Shown: positions 1-11,475 of the stretch, in pieces
Layout of the letters: every line of letters begins with the position of its first letter
How positions within the stretch are numbered: the stretch's first letter is position 1
Made by a program: the position numbers and the translations under genes
Assembly (NCBI GenBank): GCA_022432975.1
Contig: CM039508.1
Coordinates: 18,265,330-18,329,329 of the forward strand
Origin: Begonia masoniana
Lineage: Eukaryota > Streptophyta > Magnoliopsida > Cucurbitales > Begoniaceae
Reading direction: 5' to 3'
DNA: 64,000 bases
The notes under the pieces: generated by a model
Told to the model about the DNA's origin: nothing
The model's input: the letters and a program-made list of their open reading frames with translations, nothing else
Databases searched by the model: none

Positions 1-136
1 GATCCGTTTTCTCTAGACATCCACTTGGGGTATCACAAAACTCTAATGAAATACGCACTTCATTAATGGCCAATATATGTATATCTCATATAATAGTTCA
101 AGGAATAATTACATGGCTAAAATGCCGGGTGTTACA
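1..136 (-). mobile_element. Ty3/gypsy LTR, terminal fragment
   Basis: The stretch ends in GGGTGTTACA, so on the minus strand an LTR begins TGTAACACCCGGCATTTT. The same terminus, with small changes, ends the LTR at 45533 and starts the plus-strand LTR at 51874. Only the first 136 bases of the LTR are in the window; the rest of the element, if any, lies to the left. No target duplication can be tested. Confidence 0.6.
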
Positions 137-1468
137 AAAATAGTAATCATAAAATTATTTTATTTAATTGTCAAGATTCGTCAATAAAATAAAAGGCTAC
201 AACAACATAACATTTAGCATTACATGCACTTTATAAATCAAAGATAATATAAATAGATATTAAATGGAATTTGCAAAAAATGTAATTAGTTCATTTTTCA
301 TATCATGAAATATTTTAATAATATCATTTCTCGTTGTACTTCTAGGGACAAATTTAAAGTTAAGAGTATTATACACTTTCATAAATTTTTCAAATATCTT
401 ACTATCGGTGAACGATAAAGACAACTCGAATTGTAATATAAATTTTGTTATTTATTCTTCCATTTTAGCATTTAATAGTGTTTGTGTAGGGTCTCTTATT
501 TGCTCATTTATGTGACATTTTTTATAATATCTATTAATTGTGTTAGTTGAACTACTAGAAATATATGCATAATTATTAATACAATAGTTATATTGAGCTC
601 TAAATTCTATTTTTTTCATCAATTTTAATTTCATTTATGTCAAAATAGTTCTATACATTAGACGTTTTGTTTATTTTTTCGAGATAAAGAAGTAGATATT
701 TTTGCAGATGATTGTCCTATGAAAAATGTAGGAGTTAACTCTTTAATTTTTTTTAATATCATTATCAATATTTTTAATATTATAATTACGTTGATCTATG
801 ATAATTAAAATTAAATATTTGAACTAAATTTCAAATAATAAATTAATACAGCAAACCAATTAATTAACAATAGTTTGTAGATGTTGTGAATTTATAATCA
901 ACTCCACGTGTACGAAAACTACAAAATACAAAAATTGTTAAATTATATACATAAAATTAACAACATTATAAAAATATATAAAAAATAAATTAAAATATAT
1001 ACCTTGTATGAATGAAAATGTTATAAAAATTAATAAGAAAAAGAAAGATAGATAGTGCACTAGAAGTTCAAAAGTTAGTGAACAATAAATTGAAACATTA
1101 AGAGAAAGTTTGGAGAAAGTGTCGATAACTGCAAATTTTCTCGCAGGACAACTCACAACGTTCAAATATAGCTTAAAACTGATCAGACCAGACTGGACCG
1201 TATAGAGCCGGGCCAGACCAAACTCTAGTTCGGATCCTTTAGGTGGGTCTGGTCTTTTTTTCGCCCCTTGTTTTCTTCCTTAACTGAAGTTATCTCATCT
1301 CTGTATTTGATGTCTGCTTATTTGGTCAAATTCATGATTCCCACACTGTCTTCTTCCTCTTTGATCTAATGTTCAACTGTTGAATCTTCAGCTGCGTTAG
1401 GTTCGGGTTACGCACTGCCAATTGAGCTTTTGTGTTGGCCAAGAGTGTAGGAGAAGAAATTTATAGCG
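137..1468. other. AT-rich intergenic DNA, no gene seen
   Basis: Most of this stretch is AT-rich with no open frame that looks like a protein. Bases 1180-1255 contain several GGTCTGG/CCAGACC words and are less AT-rich, possibly a decayed transposon end, but no matching partner was found. Bases about 1380-1468 directly precede the TMEM208-like start codon and may be its old 5' leader. Confidence 0.4.
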
Positions 1469-1682
1469 ATGTCAAATCAAGGTGCAAAAAAGCATAAGGA
1501 AGAGAACGCTCCTCATATGGCGAATCTCCGCCGCCTGATTATAGTTTGCAATGTAAGTGTCTTTCATCTTACACAATCATGCACTGTGTTTGTTCAAATT
1601 TGTTTGATTTCATTAATTTTTGTCAGTGTTTGAGACTTCATAGATAACATCACAAGAACCAGAAGTAATATTTGTTTCCTTT

Positions 1683-2443
1683 TCATGTTTTTTTTTGTTC
1701 ATTTTTCCACTTAAAATAGTTTTTCTTAATACGACCAGCTTTACCACAGTGGAAATAATTTCTAGTTTCAGTTTTGTTTTCAGATTTAAGCTTGTTTATT
1801 TGAGTCTTTCTTTTTTGGTTGTTAACCTTAGCATTGTTACCATTTACAAATAAACTATTTTCATTTTTCTTATTCTTAATTTCAAGTTCTCTAGCCTTTA
1901 AAGCAGAAGTGATTAAGTCAATTTTGATAATAGTACCAGTATACTTAAGAGTATCTCTAACAACATTGTATGATTCAGGCAAGGAGTTAAGTAAAATCAT
2001 AGTAAGACTATTTTCATCAAGACTTTGATCGGTTCCTTTTAATAACAAAGTCATTCTCAAGTAATCATCAAGATTATCATCAAGGGATTTATTTACATCC
2101 ATTTTATAAGCAAATAAAGCACCCTTAAGATATACTAGATTAGGATCAGACTTACCACATATAAAGTTTCGAGTTTACCCCATATATTCAATGGTGTTTC
2201 TTCACCATCTACCTTCTAAAGTACAGTGTCGAACAGGCTAAGCGCAATCAGATTGTATGTTTCCTCATCTATCTCTGACTTCCTGTTTATTTGGTCATTA
2301 GACAATTTTTTGGTATCCTGTTCAAGTGCGATGAGAACCTTGTTATGACTTAATAGGGCTCTCATCTTCTTTTTCCACGAACTAAAGTCCATTTTTTCAT
2401 CATATGGAATGACTTTAATTCGTGAACTCATAGTCAGATTCAC
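1683..2443 (-). pseudogene. copia Gag fragment (UBN2-type) with degenerate zinc knuckle
   Basis: Two minus-strand frames give the copia capsid region. 2443-2216 holds the N-terminus (IKVIPYDEKMDFSSWKKKM). 2102-1683 holds the UBN2 core (DDYLRMTLLLKGTDQSLDE, then LLNSLPESYNVVRDTLKYTG) and a nucleocapsid-like end. About 110 bases separate the two frames and carry a frameshift or stop. The zinc knuckle should be CX2CX4HX4C but reads YFHCGKAGRIKKNY, so only one of its four metal ligands remains. Gag would package element RNA in cytoplasmic particles; this copy cannot be functional. Confidence 0.75.
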
Positions 2444-2629
2444 AATATATCAAGAACAAGTTTCCCCTTTTTTGCTTTTTGTTTTTAAAAAAACTTTTTG
2501 ACTATAAAAACAGCAAGACAAGAAGATCTTAACTAAGCAGAGACACAAACCCTAGAAAACTCGACTAGGTTTATTAACTTCGCAAAAAAAAATAACCCTA
2601 GAGCAAACTGTAAAGAAAACTTGAATCTA

Positions 2630-2641
2630 GCTCTGATACCA
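2630..2641 (-). other. primer-binding site, tRNA-iMet type
   Basis: The minus strand reads TGGTATCAGAGC, complementary to the 3' end of plant initiator tRNA-Met, the usual primer for copia reverse transcription. It starts within two bases of the LTR edge and fixes the element's orientation. Confidence 0.85.
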
Positions 2642-2642
2642 C

Positions 2643-3206
2643 TGTTATAAAAAAACTTACTCGTTAAACTCTAAAGATTTAGTGCGAAAAATAAAGAACA
2701 CAAGAGATTTATGTGGTTCGCCTGGATCTCAAACCAAGGTTTGAGAACGACTATTTCCACGGAGCTCAAACGAGAGATCTATTTCACTATCAGTCAAAAT
2801 ATACCCTCAAGAACAGTATTCTCACAAATACAGAATTAACACAGCCACAAAAGATCACAACGAAAAATACAGAGAAAATACAGCAAGAAAAATAAACAAA
2901 TCTCACATGAGAAACGCAAGTCATGCTCACACAAGAAAGAAAAATAATTTTTCTCTCTTTTCTTCCCTTTTCCTCTTCTCTGTAAACTTTTTTCATCAGA
3001 ATATCTCTCTCTCATAAGAAAACTGAAGAACTCATTCTCTTTTTCTTTCTGAAAGTAAAACTGCTCTCTGTCCAAAAAAACCCATCATCGTCTTTTCGTA
3101 ATGATATCTCTCTATCTGCAAGAACTGATGATCAAAATCTACTCCCTTCACGTGTCACTCTTGAAAGGATATGGGTCGGATAGGATTGGGCTTCACATAT
3201 ATAACA
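2643..3206 (-). repeat. copia 5' LTR (564 bp)
   Basis: The plus strand begins TGTTATA at 2643 and ends TATAACA at 3206, an inverted terminal heptamer with the TG...CA ends of an LTR. The minus-strand PBS abuts the 2643 end, so this is the 5' LTR of a minus-strand element. No second copy is present. Confidence 0.75.
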
Positions 3207-4347
3207 GTTTTCTTAAATAATGGAGTAGGATTTTACCATGAATAACCAAATATAGAATTAGAAAATTATAAAGGCCCAATCAATTAATGATTCATCATCA
3301 TTGAAATTTAATAAGATAGTGATGATATGATCTTTTTCTTGTTTAACTCTAAGGTTTAATAGATGTTGCCTAGTTCTCAGAATGTTTTCGTAGTTTTTAT
3401 TTTATTTGTAGATAAAGACGATAATTGTATGCACAATTGTGAGAAAAAAACAATGTAACTGTTTCTTTCAAATTGTTTCACACAATTTTAGACTTTTCTT
3501 ATTTGCTATTGATTTGTACTTGGTTGTGTTTTGCAGCTATTTACACGATCTAATCTACATCGCAAGCTTCGTTCAAATTATGTCAATTGTTTCAGGAAAG
3601 TTTTGGTACACATATCTTGTGGTAAGATCCAGTTGACTAAAACCATGTTTTTGTTTGCTTATATCATAATTATGTTCGCTACATTCCTAAAAGGGTTTAC
3701 ATTATAAGAGTATTAATAGGTCTAAACTCAAATTATATCTTCTCAGACTTGCACTAACTTGTTATTTGTCGATTGATATAAATGATCTATTATTTTTACT
3801 AACTCCAATATATCATAATTTTTCTATCAATAAATAAACAGCCCATTGTGGAAGTTAAGATTACCAATTAGAGTGTGATCCTAACCATGCTCATAATGTG
3901 ATCAATTAAATGTACTTTTCCTTAAAGAAATGAACTCCATTACGATGACAAATTCATTTACATCTTCTTTATTTATGTATATTTGTTTCACTCTTTTATT
4001 TTATATGTTAAGCTTTCCTTAAACCTGTTTATCAGCATGACTATGGATCATAGTTCGTATTTCGAAAGAGTTACTCTAGTTTCACAGCATCAACGAGGAT
4101 CGTATATCACATTATAACAGACAATTATGTTTTTTTTCTTTTGTTGTTTTCTAGATACCAGCATTTGGGGCTTACAAGTCATCTGGGTTCATCAACCATT
4201 CTAGATTTTATTTCCACCAAACACATTTTTTGTTCTTATTTCATCTTGTGTAAATAGGAAGTAGAAGATGAGAAGAGCCGAAAAAAGCGATAAAAAATGG
4301 AGAAGAAAGCTTTAAAGGTGAAGTTTGTGAAGACAAGAAATAGATGA

Positions 4348-4971
4348 TCTTGTTTTTGAGGAGGCTATCCACTTAAAACCAAACAGAGCTCCTTCTCCTA
4401 CCAGAAATTGGCAATAGCTGCTTTCAACTTTCTTGAGAAGAAATTGAGAAATTTAAGGTAGCTTTCACATCTAATCATAGTCTATCTTCCTTATAATTAG
4501 AAACAAGTTAACCTGTTTTGAGAAGAAATTTGGTCATTTTTAATACATTTCGTTGAGAACTTAGCCTTTTTTTAATGCTTTCTCAAAGTAAATTGGTTTG
4601 GATGAGTAAAAAAATTGGCCCTTCTCTTTTTTTTTTTCCTTCGAAAAATAAATAGCTACAAGTTCATGTGATATAGAAATTGACCAAATGACATAACCAA
4701 TTAACTCTAATTGAAATTATGTTTTCATTCCGCTAGATTATGTCTTTGTTCCTTGTAGTTTTGAAGTTGTTTCAGATTAGTTCGCACGGCTGTAATTTTC
4801 CAGCTAAAATCTCTATGTTTTCAATATTGTTTTTAAATAGTCGAACATTATTAAATATAACAAAGAAGAAGTTACGAGATAATTTCTTTTAACCGTGTTA
4901 TTTAACTACGTCAACATGAACACTTGATCTGGATTCCGAATGATTGACATCAATTTAGTTATTTTTAAATT
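4348..4971. other. AT-rich flank, no gene seen
   Basis: The old 3' side of the TMEM208-like pseudogene followed by AT-rich DNA. No coding or RNA feature was recognised. Bases 4962-4971 (TTTTTAAATT) are the left target duplication of the MULE. Confidence 0.5.
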
Positions 4972-5720
4972 GGGAAATTACCAATTAAAATCTTAAAGTA
5001 TAACTTTTTTTTTAAACCTTAAACTATCAATTCTAACGGTCCAAACCTTAAAGTATGAAAAACATAACAAATCTAATCCTTGAAGACGTCCTTTCACCAT
5101 CCGTTCTAGAATTTTTGTCGTAGAACGGACGGACTCTGAAAAACGGAGTTCGTCTGTTGCTGAGAATGGACGGACTCTTTCAAAACACAATCTATCCATT
5201 TATATTTCTTGCCGCAGACGGTGCGCACTCTCGAAAAACACCATCCGTCCGTTCTTCTCTTGAGACGTGGCACTAGGATACGTAATATCGAACGCACTCT
5301 GGGGGTGTTCACCCTACGTTCTACACTGTCCGTCCCATTCTGTTTTACGTGTATTATATAAACGAACGCACGTTGGATCAACAGGATAGAAAATGGAAGG
5401 ACTCTCTCATGGAGAGTCCGTCCGTTGTCTTGAGCGGACCCACTCTTATATAGAGAGTGCGTCTGTTGTTTAAAATTAGGGCGAGAGCGGAAGGTCACCA
5501 CCCTCACCCAGTACGTCCGATCTTTAAAATCTAACAAGGGCGGAGGGTCACTACCCTTGCCGAGTGCGTCCGATCTCACGATTATATCAGAACAGAGAGC
5601 TTTTCCCGAAGCTCATTCGCGCGCTCTCCTCTCCGTTACCGACGATTTCCTCTCGACACTCACAATTTTTGTTTGCAAAAAATCGGCCAAAAGTTGCTCA
5701 AGGTTATTACTTTTTTTTAT
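4972..5720 (+). repeat. MULE left terminal inverted repeat
   Basis: Matches the reverse complement of 11475-12053. The best-conserved part is about 5330-5700, with runs of CGTCCGT words and short inverted repeats such as CACTCTTATATAGAGAGTG (5441-5459). About 250 bases near 5065-5320 have no counterpart in the right repeat, so the two arms differ in length by an internal gain or loss. Confidence 0.75.
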
Positions 5721-6117
5721 TCTGAATTGTTTGGTTCGATTGCTCGTTTTGTTTGATTTGATTTGTTTGGTTTGATTTGTTTGGTTTGATTCCTCTTGAC
5801 ACTCGCGATTTTTTTTTCTAGAAAATTGACCGAAAGTTGCTCCAGGTTATTACTTTTTTTATTCTGAATTGTTTGGTTCGATTTTTTTCAAAAAAACTGT
5901 GAAATCCTACCCGATTTGTTTGGTTTGATTGTTCGATTTGTTCGATTTGTTTGGTTCGATTGTTTGTTACTGACATCTACAGTTTGGATGATTCTTGTTC
6001 TTTTTTGGCGTCTTTTATAGATCTTTGAGAATTAGTATTCAAATTGGCTAACCGGTTGTCTTTTTGATTTGCAGGGGTTATTCAATTCGGCATATAATTA
6101 CCAAAAATTATAAGGAA

Positions 6118-7459
6118 ATGGCTGAGAGATTAGTTGTTAGGCGAAAGGGTGGACCTCTAGAACATCAGGCACCTTCAACGTCTTCACAAGCCAGAATGTC
6201 AAATCGGCCAGTGAGACTACCACAGTCGAACCAGCCGAAGTTTTAGTTCACTGAATTTCGTAGCGCGGCTTGTGAAGAGCAGTTCCAGCTAGATTCGTTA
6301 CACCGATCGGTTATGGTTTCGAAGATCGTGAATTTTATAGGTTGGGAGTCCTTAGAAATACAGGAGATATTCGACATAATCGACCTCCAAGAGGTGTACA
6401 GTGTGAGGGGCGATAGCTGTAAACGAATTGTTCGCCTATTCTATGCGAACATGAGCTTTTCCGGGAGGTCGAGAGTTATCAAGACGTACATATTGGGTAG
6501 GGAGATTGTCGTTACCTCGGAGATGGTCAATGAGTTGATTGGATTAGTTGGAGAAGGGGCGGATAGATACTACCACGTCTCCCGGAACTGTCCTTTTATT
6601 GGAACAGCCAAAGGAACTGAGTTCTTAAGGCAAATTAATAGAAACTCTGACATTGTGGGGTCCCCTAAGCCAAGAGCTAGAGAATTGAACTTAAAAGCTC
6701 GCGTGATCCACAACATGGTGTCACACACCATTCTACCGCGGTATGGACATAGAGATTTAGTTAACTTCATGGATCTCTATGTGATAGAGAAACTGTATAG
6801 CGGTAGGATGTTCGACCCCGGCTTTGTGATTTTAAGTCACATGTGTGAGATCGGGCGGACACGAAACAAGAACTTGTCCTATGGTGTATTGATTCTGAAG
6901 ATTGTCCAACATTTTCAGATTGAAATACCGGCTGGGGAGTAGATAAGATCTCAGCGGGCCATTGACGTATTTGGCAAGATGCATTTGGTTTGGATGGGCC
7001 TCGTTGTTACAGACGAGATCTGGACGTCCAGGGGAGATGGGGGCCTCCCAAGATGACATTCATTTAGAGTCACCCACGACCACAGCGCTCCCGGCGCCCC
7101 AGGGGGCTAGTACTAGTAGGGTGGAGATAGACTCTCTAGCAGACAGAGTCCATCAGCTCGAAATGAGACATGTGGAGTCTCATTTAGAGGTGATGAACTA
7201 CCTTAGAGGGATAATGAACTATCAGAAAGATATGATGGACTACGAGAGAGGTATGAGCAGATCATCCTGGATTGGATGGGAGGCGATGACGAGGATGGCC
7301 AACAGATGTCGGGCGATGAGGACAACGCCCAACCGATGGTGGCCGATGATGAGGAAGTCCAACCGATGGCGGGCAATGATGATGATACCCAATCGTACGT
7401 ACATTTCAACCATTTTTCCACATTTTTATTTTCATTATAATTATTATATTCTAATATAA
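6118..7459 (+). pseudogene. putative plant transposon protein (PF20167-like), degenerate
   Basis: The frame opens at ATG 6118 (MAERLVVRRKGGPLE), meets an in-frame TAG at 6244-6246, and continues in the same frame to 6942. The core (6313-6942, about 209 aa) has the pattern of the 'putative plant transposon protein' domain: FIGWESLEI, VRLFYANMSF, GREIVVTSEMVNELIG, ILPRYGHRDLVNFMDLYVIE and a C-terminal NKNLSYGVLI. After the stop at 6940-6942 a shifted frame gives a probable coiled coil (SLADRVHQLEMRHVESHLEV) and then an acidic Asp/Gly-rich tail in yet another frame. The molecular role of this family is not established. It lies inside a MULE, opposite a transposase, so it is probably an element-borne accessory gene. 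At least one stop and two frameshifts mark it as non-functional. Confidence 0.7.
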
Positions 7460-8179
7460 CTTTCATTACGTGCAGATAGGGGATGATGGACTACCAGGTT
7501 ATAAATCTGTGAAGAAGAAGTCCAACCGTAGTTTATTCTGTAATTCAATTTGATACACTTTAGTTTGATACACTTTAGTTTGATGGACTTTAATTTTATG
7601 TAATTTAGTTTGATGCACTTTAGTTTGATGCAAAATTCTGAACCTGTTTGAGTATTTGAATATGCAGGATGATACTAGCTATGGAGGAGTTAAAAAACAG
7701 AGGAAATTCTGGCCAATTTTTTAATTTTTTTCACTAAATTACACTACGTTTGATACATTAAAGTTTGATACACTAAATTTTTTACACTAATTGGACAAAA
7801 TTTCCTTTGTTTTACGACTCCCCATAGCTAATATCAAACAGTTCTTGCATATTCAAATAACCAAACAGTTTCAGAATCTTACATTATAAACTAAAATACA
7901 TCAAAGTACAATACCCATAAAATAAAACTACAAGTTGAATTATAAACTACAATGGTCGTGTGTAGTTTTGCATCATAAACTACATTGTACATCAATTTAA
8001 ATTACAACAGAGAAAAGACAAAAAATAAAGTACAATGTTCATAAAATAAAACAGTTCTAGCATGTTCTCATCATCGCCTGGTAGTCCATCATCCCATTCC
8101 ATAGCCGTGTGTAGAAGATTCCTGCATGTAATGAAAACTATATTAGTTAAATAATGAAAGTTTGTTTATAAGAATAATG
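7460..8179. other. MULE internal spacer between convergent genes
   Basis: AT-rich DNA with many repeats of a TTTAGTTTGATRCAC-type word (7550-7630, 7740-7790) and its inverse further right (7900-8040). It separates the 3' ends of the two convergent genes and could form imperfect hairpins. No coding region recognised. Confidence 0.45.
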
Positions 8180-11100
8180 GGTAAAAATGTACCTGCGTCC
8201 CGTCAAATATTTAGAAACCCATAAATATGTCGTGCGAAGCGGCAGAGCCTGAAGTGGATCCTTTGTCAGGACATGTGTGACTATTATGCCCTTGACGCCG
8301 ACATTTACCACACGATTTCTTCTTAGAAATTTTATTTGTTGACTATTAATGGGACGAATGAAGTTTGAGTATATCGCCAAATATGTAGCCCGATGATACC
8401 ATTGATGAACGAAATTTTTTGGCGGCAGTCTCATGAAATTCATGCATAGAATTGCATGAACACATGAGATTCTGTTGTGCAAAATAATTCGCAAGTGTAC
8501 GAGTCGCAACAAGTAATATAGTGATAGATAGAGTGTCAAATCCACGAGGACTTGTTAATTAATAATCAAAATAATTAATGTTAATTCTAAATTGAACACA
8601 CGTTTTATGGTTTCAAGAGTTGAAATTAAAATAAACAATTAAAATAATTAAAATAAACTAATGTAAAATAGCAAAACAGATAAAATAGGATTAAATCAAA
8701 TTAATAAAAGACTAGGTACTACGATTTCACCAAGACAACAGTTATTTCAGTCCTTCGCAATTATATTCATATTCTTTCTATGTTGATGATCGATTTCACA
8801 AAATTCTATCACAATCTCTCTCGAGCATTGCATAAGTTATCTGATTAATGAGTTATCACTTCTCAGTCTCAAATCCTACATTAATCAAATACAAATAAAT
8901 CAAGAAATTTAATGATCACATCAATACCGTAACTATCTCTAGCCTACGCATATTTATGACATTAATTTCAGTGCTCGGGTATTTATCACCTCTCAGTCTC
9001 AAAACACCCCAAAAATCAAGTAAAGATTGGCCAGAAATTTACAGGTTTTAAAAACAGAAATTAAATGCACCAACAATATTGGAAGAAATATTATAAAATA
9101 TAATTAAACAAAGCAACTGAAAATAAATATCGTCTGGCTACATCGTAGCCCTAAAATAAAAACTTAGTTCATGCTAAAATAAAGAAAAACAAAAATAATA
9201 ATAAAGAAGTTCATAGTTCATAAGAGAAATGGAAAGAAAAACTATGCTAAAAAATCAATTCCCGAAGCTCTCGCTCCGTTCCGGTCTCCGTCTCGCTTGC
9301 CTTCTTCTTTTTCTCTCGCTAGGGCTACTCGTCTCCTCTGAAATCTCTCGCTTCTCCTCTCTTCCGTTCTGAATGTCTGAATGGGGCTGCTCTCTCTTTT
9401 TCTTTAGTTAACCTAATTCTTAATTAATCTCAAGCCCACAAATCTGAAGCCCATAATTATCTTCAACGGCTGAGATTAAAACAAGTTTCAATGGTTCAGA
9501 TTCAAACACCTCAATCAATTAAAATAGCCGAACGGCTGGAATTAAAATAGCCGATTGATGTTTCTTCTCTTCAGCTTCTTCTTTTTTTCTTTTTAACTTT
9601 GCTTTATTTCTTCTTTTTCTTCCTCTTCAAATTCGCAAATTCTAGCTCCAACCTGTTGTACTTAAATTTTCTGCACACTTTCACAAAATACATCAAATTC
9701 CTTCAAACACTTGAGAAAATCTTATCAAATCAAGTATAAAAAGTATAAATAAGTGTGTAAAATACACACTTATCAGATTCCAATAAGCTCCCACCTCCGA
9801 CATTTGCACACGCTTGCATTCAGGTCAACGGCATATTGTTCGTTGCTGACCTCAAACCTTGCATCCCCTGCTAACTGAGCATTCCAATATTTAGCTGCCT
9901 CTTTTAGCTTCCCTAGCTTTTTTGTATCTTAGGACACAGGACATCTGTTGACTTGAACATCTTGTCGTATTTTTTTACAATGCGAGTCATCAAAGTATTT
10001 CGAATAATCTCAAACATGGTAGGATCGGTTTGTCTCTGGCCGACAATAGAGCTGCATTGAACGACTCGCATAAATTATTCAAGACCAAGTCGCACTTGGG
10101 AATCGACGAAAACGCATGAGTAGCTCAATAGCTAGGCGGTGTTTGTCGAAGCCATGCATGGGCATCTGCGTTTAATTAATGCACTTTCCTCATTGCTATC
10201 TCAAAATATTCTCTTGTGGTTGCCTTTGCTGTATTCCACATCGTATCTCTGTATGTTTTGCCCCGAAATCGACTTTTGAAGTTTGCATACATTTTCCGGA
10301 GGCAGTAGCGGTGTTCGGCTAAACCAAAAGTCTCCTCCACAGCAAGCAACAACTCCTGGCATTGTAAAGAAAAACATACTCTGCATAAAACAATATAATT
10401 ACAACGCCTGAATAATAATAATAATAATAATAATATTTACCTTTTGTCGATCCAACACAAATGTCCATCCGCGTCCATTGTCAGTGCCTAAGTCATCCTG
10501 CAATATCTCCAAAAACCACTTCCACGAGTCCTTCTATTCTGACTCCACGTTGGCAACGGCAATGGGATATATGTCATTGTTGCCATCAATACTGATGGCC
10601 GTGAGTAATTGACTGGGGCAAAAGCCCTTCAGATGACATTCATCTAAACAGATAATAGGTCTGCCCTGTTGCAGCAAACCTGCCTTGCAAACAGCTATAC
10701 ATATGTACATTATTTTAAATAGCATCTTCTCATTTCACCCCCCGCCAACCAGGTAACCATGTATTTTCACAGTGCTATCCAGATTTGATCTCCTGATTTC
10801 TTCTGCGTATAAATTGAGTAGCTTGAATTGTTCTTCGCCCTTCTCGTAATTAAGTTCTTTAGCTTTGCTTCTTGCTCTTCTAGCAAGACTGGGTGTAATA
10901 TTCACATTATGTTCTTTCCTCACCTTCTCGATAATAGAAGGAATTTTCCAGTTCGATTGACTTTTGAACATATCCAAATGACGTTTTGCCAATCATTTTT
11001 TCGAACCGTGTCGATTAACAATTATCCTTGCACAACTGTTAGTTTTAAAGTAACTCTTTATTTGGAATGTCAACTCATTTTGCATGACCGAAGCATGCAG

Positions 11101-11475
11101 TCACCACTTACATCCTTCTTGACACTCTACTGTGAGTCGCGTACGTTCACTTTTAACGAATTTGATATCAAATTCGTTTTTCAAAGCATAATTTTATATT
11201 TCCTCTCTAATGGCCTTTAAAGGACTATATTGTCTACCCAAACAAAAACAATCAGAAATTTCTTCTCCTACTTGTATGTTTTCTGCCTCGTCATCATCCG
11301 ACATAAACGATGCTCGAAACTCAACGTCTAGAGTTTGCGATGTTGAATGCACCTCTATTTGTCCAACCACCTCTAAGTGATCGAATGCTTGAATATCACC
11401 GTAAATGGGAGCTTCCTCCTCCGGATACAACTCTATGTTTGCCGTGTCAACTGTATCAACCAATCTCTTAGCCAT
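8180..11475 (-). pseudogene. MULE transposase, multiply broken
   Basis: Read on the minus strand from ATG at 11475 (MAKRLVDTVDTANIELY). An acidic N-terminus is followed by a MULE DNA-binding region (about 11220-11000, with CQEGCKW and HASVMQNELTFQIKS), then KRHLDMFKSQSNWKIPSII (near 10985). The DDE domain includes ICLDECHLKG (about 10626-10655), LGTDNGRGWTFVLDRQ and the HRYCLR-type motif (about 10310). A SWIM-type finger is split by an inserted LTR: the CANVGGG part is near 9810 and the CVHAILCMNF part near 8440. A CCHC knuckle, CGKCRRQGHNSHTC, is at 8272-8313. At least five in-frame stops and several frameshifts are visible, plus the insertion. An intact homologue would cut and paste the element via its terminal inverted repeats. 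Confidence 0.8.
8473..9775. mobile_element. solo LTR (1303 bp) inside the MULE transposase
   Basis: Starts TGTTGTGCAAAATAATTCGC and ends AATACACACTTATCA; flanked by the 5-bp duplication GATTC (8468-8472 and 9776-9780). It is a diverged relative of the 1487-bp LTRs at 58144-59630 and 61982-63468: both ends match, as do internal words such as CTCTCTCGAGCA, GGCTACATCGTAGCCCTA and GTGTGTAAAATACACACTTATCA-like ends. No internal retrotransposon sequence remains, so LTR-LTR recombination is inferred. By analogy with the complete relative, the element orientation would be minus. Confidence 0.85.

Larger units (their letters stand above)
1620..3206 (-). mobile_element. Ty1/copia retrotransposon fragment (5' LTR + gag)
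   Basis: On the minus strand the order is LTR (3206-2643), primer-binding site (2641-2630), then gag (2443 to about 1620). The element stops in the gag/protease linker; protease, integrase, RT and the 3' LTR are missing. It lies between exon 1 and the next surviving exon of the TMEM208-like pseudogene. The left edge is estimated from the last readable linker residues (about GSCDVIYEVSNTD) and may be off by tens of bases. Confidence 0.75.
1469..4347 (+). pseudogene. TMEM208: TMEM208/SND2-like ER membrane protein pseudogene
   Basis: Four separated blocks read as exons of the plant TMEM208 family (ER multipass protein linked to SRP-independent targeting). Exon 1, 1469-1552, starts MSNQGAKKHKEEN, contains HMANLRRLIIVCN and ends at a GTAAGT donor. 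A later exon, 3537-3621, follows TTGCAG, encodes DLIYIASFVQIMSIVSGKFW and ends at GTAAGA. Block 4155 onward, after CTAG, encodes IPAFGAYKSSGF and then diverges. The last block, 4258-4347, encodes the charged tail EVEDEKSRKKR and ends at TGA. The gene is broken: the exon(s) for the first membrane segments, roughly 60 residues, are absent; a copia fragment sits in the gap; the fourth block loses homology and its donor; and the tail has an in-frame TAA at 4291-4293 where the family has GAA. Family assignment is by recognition of the conserved blocks, without a database search. Confidence 0.75.

Noticed and set aside
1180..1255. Possible hAT or other transposon end (GGTCTGG-rich)
   Set aside because: No inverted partner or target duplication could be found.
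5106..5579. 157-codon minus-strand frame
   Set aside because: Lies in the MULE terminal repeat; Arg/Ser-rich reading of CGTCCGT repeats with no domain and no support in the other arm.
10828..11220. 130-codon plus-strand frame
   Set aside because: Antisense shadow of the MULE transposase N-terminal region.
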